Shown piece by piece: positions 60,901 through 64,000 of a stretch of DNA of 64,000 nucleotides. A program made the position numbers and the translations under genes. The notes beneath the pieces are model-generated. The model did not search any database and had not been told where the DNA came from. It worked only from the letters and a program-made list of their open reading frames with translations. Origin of the DNA: Lysinibacter cavernae. GTDB lineage: Bacteria > Actinomycetota > Actinomycetes > Actinomycetales > Microbacteriaceae. Where the stretch lies: the NCBI RefSeq assembly GCF_011758565.1, contig NZ_JAAMOX010000001.1, forward strand, positions 1,527,838-1,591,837. Direction: 5' to 3'. Each line of letters opens with the position of its first letter. Position 1 is the stretch's first letter.

Positions 60901-62794
60901 TTGCGGTTGACGCGGTGGTGCCCTTTGCCGGGCCAACCAGTTTTGGCGTAATCAGGAGTTCGGATGTCCCACCAGGTGTTGCCGAGATAGGGCTCCAGTC
61001 AACCGTAGAGCGGACGAGCGCCGAGGCCGTCTGCACGGTACCGCCGTCAGGACGAATTCCCGTAATTCCTGGGGAGGTTGAGGCTCGGCGCTCCTGCGAG
61101 GTAGAACCCAATTGCCAGAACCAGGGCAGCGTGGTGCCAGCGGGAAGGGCCATGGATTCCGGTGAGATGGTACGCGCGAGCGGGTTGACCAGCCCAAACG
61201 TGCTGTTGATCTCCAACGGCTTCAGGTACGTAGCCCGGAGTGCCGAGACCGAGGCTATCCCGCCTGGGAGCGCACTCGGGTCGCTCACCCAGGTGATGGA
61301 TGCTGGATCAAAACTCTTTCGCTCCGCGTCGGAGGCGAAGCTGTGGTCGCTGTACTCGATGGTGTGATCCGACGGCGCCACCTCTGTTCCAGGCCACAGG
61401 TAATAAAACGATTCGCTGTTTCCGCTCGGGGTTAGACGGGTGGATGGCACGCCGTTGAGCTGCAGCAGCTTCGGGTCCCATGCCGATACTCCCCACACCC
61501 CGGTATCGGATGCCCCCGCCGATTGTGCGTTCCGCACGCCGGTCAGCGCTAGAAAGGGCTGACCAGGCAGCACAAATTCGCCGCCGTTGGTATATCCGTG
61601 AGTATCTCCGTAGAGGAAACTAGATTGGCCGTTCATGGCGCCACCGTTTGATCCAAATATCTGAGGAACGGTCGTGCGGTTAACCGTCTGTCCGTAGCAT
61701 GACAGCTGCGCGCCACCGGCGAGCGCAGGGCAGACAAAAGCAGGGTCTTGCCCTGGCGCGGGCGCGCCACCAAGGTTTGGCGCCCCGCTCGTCGAGACCG
61801 GCGCAAAATTACGCAGTTGGCCGCCGACTGCCGTTGGGGTATTTGCCGGGATGGTGGGATCAAACGGTGTCCAGATCCACAGTTGCTGCTGCGAGAACGA
61901 CTTGAACTCTTTTGGCGTACCAGCGACCGCCCTCGATTTGATCATGTCGGTGCGTTGCCCCGAAACGGAGACGATGAGGTCTGTGCCAGGTCCATTTGGC
62001 TGGGTTACCGTGATGCTTCCGTCTCCGACCAGGATTTTGCCTTCGGCAAGTTGGGCGTGCGGCGCAACAGAGACGGTGTACGAGTAGCCATTGTTGAACG
62101 ATTCGTAGCCCTTGAAATTGCCAGCGGCCGAGTCTGTCGATCCGACAAAGACAAGAAGGTTTTGGGCGATGCCATCTTTTCCATTCAACTGGTACGGCAT
62201 TTTGCCGGTATCCAGGTACGTACGCAACTCTGCCTTTGGCGTCGCGGATACCCGAACCGCCGGCGCGGTGATGCTCTTGTCTCCTGCGGTAAACGTCGGC
62301 TCCAGCACGGCACCATTTCCCGCAGTCGTGGCGATTGCACGGACGTGGAACGATCCGGTGACCTGGTTTGCGGTGAGGTTGCAGTTCAGCGTTCGGTTTG
62401 AATCGGTGAGGCCACTGCCAGAGCTGTTGCATACTGACGCAACCACGGAGGTTGGATCCCACTCAGCGCCGAGGGGAAGTGTTGCCTTGTATCGAACCTC
62501 GCCCGTTGCGGCAAATGAGGTCGCGACGAGGTATTCGACGGTATCTTGCGATCGAACGACACCGTTTGCCGGACTCGAGTCGTGACCTGGTTCGTCGTCC
62601 TGGTCAAATCCCGGCGTCCCATCAAAGGCGATGGAAACGCCGAGGTCGCCGACGACCGCGTCACCTGGCGCGGCCTGCGCATCAGTAACCCCGCCAAACG
62701 TTGCGACTCCGGCGAGGGTCAGCGCCGTTGCGAGCGCCGCGAACGACTTCCTGCTGCCGCCCCCAGCCGCGTGTATCGAGTTCTTCTCAAACAC
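57974..62794 (-). CDS. Giant LAVTG-anchored surface protein (copy 2), 1606 aa
   Basis: A paralogue of the protein at 30523 with the same domain order: signal peptide (about 1-41), N-terminal beta region, DUF11-like and SdrD-B-like domains (SGVASFGGGKTANTKKPGLV, then a carboxypeptidase-regulatory-like unit), at least four cadherin/Ig-like repeats and LAVTG at about 1562-1566 followed by a TM helix and SRRRLVKG. I start at GTG 62794 behind AGGGGAT, as in copy 1; the open frame extends 73 residues further without signal-peptide character. It is coupled to the sigma-fusion gene. Wall-linked adhesin or matrix protein inferred. Confidence 0.88.
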   Translation of the reverse strand: MFEKNSIHAAGGGSRKSFAALATALTLAGVATFGGVTDAQAAPGDAVVGDLGVSIAFDGTPGFDQDDEPGHDSSPANGVVRSQDTVEYLVATSFAATGEVRYKATLPLGAEWDPTSVVASVCNSSGSGLTDSNRTLNCNLTANQVTGSFHVRAIATTAGNGAVLEPTFTAGDKSITAPAVRVSATPKAELRTYLDTGKMPYQLNGKDGIAQNLLVFVGSTDSAAGNFKGYESFNNGYSYTVSVAPHAQLAEGKILVGDGSITVTQPNGPGTDLIVSVSGQRTDMIKSRAVAGTPKEFKSFSQQQLWIWTPFDPTIPANTPTAVGGQLRNFAPVSTSGAPNLGGAPAPGQDPAFVCPALAGGAQLSCYGQTVNRTTVPQIFGSNGGAMNGQSSFLYGDTHGYTNGGEFVLPGQPFLALTGVRNAQSAGASDTGVWGVSAWDPKLLQLNGVPSTRLTPSGNSESFYYLWPGTEVAPSDHTIEYSDHSFASDAERKSFDPASITWVSDPSALPGGIASVSALRATYLKPLEINSTFGLVNPLARTISPESMALPAGTTLPWFWQLGSTSQERRASTSPGITGIRPDGGTVQTASALVRSTVDWSPISATPGGTSELLITPKLVGPAKGTTASTAKNVSLSVTMDSTCVEPLWDVVTNLPGYDSHTQADLGADGIGCTADDGKPATISFNFGDLSAPAGAAGPGRFQGHATSLDVLHIPVVTSPLTPSGTVNTATVIARSDSDLTREDVSSIEDRTEAAKLTVSGVASFGGGKTANTKKPGLVEPDEDFSYTVNWSNGTSDKVGRGTFVDVLPYNGDARGTTGMPASGFVVSDVVASTQNPAVMGNVAIEYSVENPDDIATALKLPNNSDGNSGIDWKTGDVPKNATAVRFITDQPIDSGYSGSGTISLSLPGLALNGMLKNDFYGKTAAVNGDENSIKRIVAAAEVSLAASAGSLAGTVQIDSDFSNSLTPSDPFWPASSKTLTLTSAEGSSATDVAADGAFFFETIAPGDYVASVSGGGWSLVLPATITVVKGEVHTDAKILFQESLKPLLLKPDTGSTSAGASTVVDVKKNDSWFTAAAPAPQTAASIQPGGEAAYGTATLTADGSLSYTSAAEWPAAFAGQPSYEDVVTYTVTDSAGATATTVVTITVYAAPVAVDDAVTIAASGSHNVDALGNDSGHKLELGDAPTTADDLHATSAQGKVSIASAHVWADGEATYDAVVTYSVVDAFGQPATANIAVTVQRAPVVTVEAGQTVPADGAAVFEPQLLNPAVVDPSDITVSTKPRQGAVSVAADGAITFTPGDAKPGEYTFTVTYTDDLGQSTTQDFTVTVYEVLAAADDTATLPWVRGSEIDVLSNDAGDDVTITTATSTGPDAGTVEIRDGKLFFTPSTEREWAVDELSYVETLEYGIIDAHGTAAAATVTLTIVKPPVGKDLHVDLASDVELVTFDPIGEATGTNIQRLSADAVIAKPANGKASIVDGVLTYAPNDGFAGDDTFTVRIEDALGQIGEVTYTVTVAAADIPETKLPETGGDNGGTGGGDAGTSGGNGGGVSTQAPHTVAGLAVTGTNESAWLLGLVLLAAGAVFGALASTSGSRRRLVKGSSHES

Positions 62795-63165
62795 TAAACA
62801 TCCCCTAAATGACATGACCGATTGTCGTTGCGCACAGCGCAGACAGCATCGATCGCTTCGTTGATCAGAGGTTAGAGACGATAAAACTCGCAAAACCATT
62901 CGCGCAGCGTAAAAAAACTTTGCAAAGAGTTGCTGTGAGTGTGTGTGCGGCCCAAGAGCTGCCGCACATCCCCAAAACTTGGCCGACATTCCCCAATGCG
63001 ACGCAATCCCCAACAGTTAGCATACCAGCTGTTAGGGAATGTTATTTCTGCCGTGCCACCATCTCCGACCGCACCGGCACACAACACCGGCGACGCCTCG
63101 GCGAGACCGACAACAAGGTCAGGTCGAGCCGAGGCGCCGCCGGTTCCGCGGTGCAAGGTTCGGGG
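62795..63165. promoter_or_regulatory. Upstream region of giant surface gene (copy 2)
   Basis: 371 bp without a gene. It carries the block at 62847-62903 shared with copy 1. It also has three minus-strand repeats of TTGGGGA(A)T (62968-62975, 62988-62996 and 63006-63013) and a dyad ccccaacagttag / cagctgttaggg next to them. It presumably combines promoter and operator functions. Confidence 0.5.
62847..62903 (-). promoter_or_regulatory. Conserved upstream block of giant surface gene (copy 2)
   Basis: On the minus strand: GCGAATGGTTTTGC, GTCTCTAACCTCTGA, CAACGAAGCGATCGATG. It aligns with 35439-35496 along its length and lies at a similar distance from the start codon (53 versus 48 bp). Confidence 0.55.
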
Positions 63166-64000
63166 TTAGGCCGGAGCGCTCAGCGACCGCAGCAGCGGAC
63201 GAGTTGCCCACAACCCCAGCCAGACGAGGCCAACGCCTCCAGCAAGGAACAGCGCCATAGTTGCGATGGATACCGGCGCAAAGATGATCGCCATCCCGAC
63301 GAGTGGGAACACGAGCAGACAACCAAGCCCGAGCGATACCGCCATCACCCAGCGGAGCGGGGCAATCACACCCAGCCGGCGAGCCTTATCAACTGCGGCC
63401 AGAGGCATGCCGATAGTGGACAGGCTTCGATAGTATTCGGCCCGGTCGTAGACGGCAGCGGCTTGGCTCACGCCAACCGCGCAGGCAACCATGACAAACG
63501 AAATCACGATTGTTACGTAGACGCCCGTCTGTGTATCAGCCATGAGGATGCGGCTTGCGGAGTCAAGACCGTCCGTGCCGACGGATGACGTGATCGCCAG
63601 CCCGCTGCCGGCAATCACCGCAACAAAACTCGTAATGGCAACGCCGCCAACCTGACGCCAAACAGCCTTTGGCGACTCAAGGATTTGGCGGAGGCCAATA
63701 ATCTGTTCGATGGTCTGAGCCCGCCGCATCCTGAACCGAGCAACAGCACCGATCACGAGCGGGCCAAGCAGATTGAGCACGGCTATGCCAGCCCCGAAGG
63801 CTCCAAAGACCATGGTGATGACCATCGCCTCTGACGCCGCGGCGCTGAGCATCTGCAACATCCCAACGCACAGCAAAATAATCGCGGCAACAATGACAAA
63901 CATCCATTTGCGCAGCGGCGGGGCGTTGGTGCGCATCCGAACACCGAGCGGAGACAACACGACGGTCCTAATGCTCAGCAGCGCGCTGATTGCCGACAAG
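63166..64000 (-). CDS. ABC-type permease, FtsX-like C-terminal part (5' end beyond window)
   Basis: At least 278 residues, open at the right edge of the window. Alternating TM pairs (MFVIVAAIILLCVGML, MVFGAFGAGIAVLNLLGPLVIGAVARF, VGGVAITSFVAVIAGSGLAI, VYVTIVISFVMVACAVGVSQAAAVYDRAEYYRSLSTIGMPL, then a final pair). The charged segment AEYYRSLSTIGMPLAAVDKARR resembles the coupling segment of FtsX/MacB-type permeases. Such permeases work with an ATPase usually encoded next to them, presumably beyond the window. Substrate unknown. Confidence 0.7.
   Translation of the reverse strand, partial: LSAISALLSIRTVVLSPLGVRMRTNAPPLRKWMFVIVAAIILLCVGMLQMLSAAASEAMVITMVFGAFGAGIAVLNLLGPLVIGAVARFRMRRAQTIEQIIGLRQILESPKAVWRQVGGVAITSFVAVIAGSGLAITSSVGTDGLDSASRILMADTQTGVYVTIVISFVMVACAVGVSQAAAVYDRAEYYRSLSTIGMPLAAVDKARRLGVIAPLRWVMAVSLGLGCLLVFPLVGMAIIFAPVSIATMALFLAGGVGLVWLGLWATRPLLRSLSAPA

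Overview
The window looks like a chromosomal segment of a Gram-positive actinobacterium, most likely a member of the Microbacteriaceae. The evidence is a tmRNA with tag peptide ANSKRTDFALAA, the prfB-ftsE-ftsX-smpB order, a b/delta fusion in the F-type ATPase genes, many LAxTG cell-wall anchors (the class E sortase type), tandem DtxR/IdeR-like iron boxes, and several apparently leaderless genes with a TANNNT box 6-7 nt before the start codon. I see no CRISPR array, insertion sequence or prophage.

Layout. (1) 1-4305, minus: a partial GH26 glycosidase, a processive-type GT2 glycosyltransferase, an exported RCC1-repeat protein and an exported protein with a TasA-like AYTD segment. (2) 4535-18545, minus: a tightly coupled nine-gene operon. 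It starts with two membrane-anchored extracellular Fn3-like proteins (1932 and 733 aa). Then come F-type ATPase subunits c, b/delta, alpha, gamma, beta and epsilon, and finally a 5-TM protein of unknown family. No a subunit is present, and the c-like protein has valine where the ion-binding carboxylate belongs. (3) 18.9-26.4 kb: FKBP-type lipoprotein, small membrane and hypothetical proteins, tRNA-Lys(CUU), HisN-like phosphatase, a MarR regulator and tmRNA. (4) 26.4-29.1 kb: a divergent MarR/MMPL pair. (5) 29.1-41.2 kb: a membrane-tethered sigma/anti-sigma fusion co-transcribed with a giant LAVTG surface protein, then three further LAxTG proteins. (6) 41.5-50 kb: housekeeping genes (smpB, ftsX, ftsE, prfB) and a putrescine/GABA-type catabolic trio. 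(7) 50-54.3 kb: a His-rich exported protein and an FG-GAP LALTG protein behind tandem iron boxes. (8) 54.3-64 kb: NCS2 permease, rpsO, a second sigma-fusion/giant-protein module, and a truncated ABC permease.

How it fits together. The most unusual element is the operon at 4535-18545. Its F1 head looks catalytically competent: P-loops, the beta catalytic Glu and the alpha Arg finger are all present. Its membrane sector cannot do conventional proton or sodium translocation, because the a subunit is missing and the c carboxylate is lost. Co-transcription with large extracellular proteins suggests a rotary ATPase repurposed for mechanical or secretory work at the cell surface. This is an inference. 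The second unusual element is the duplicated module of giant LAVTG protein plus membrane-tethered ECF sigma factor, whose two copies share a conserved upstream block and are plausibly autoregulated.
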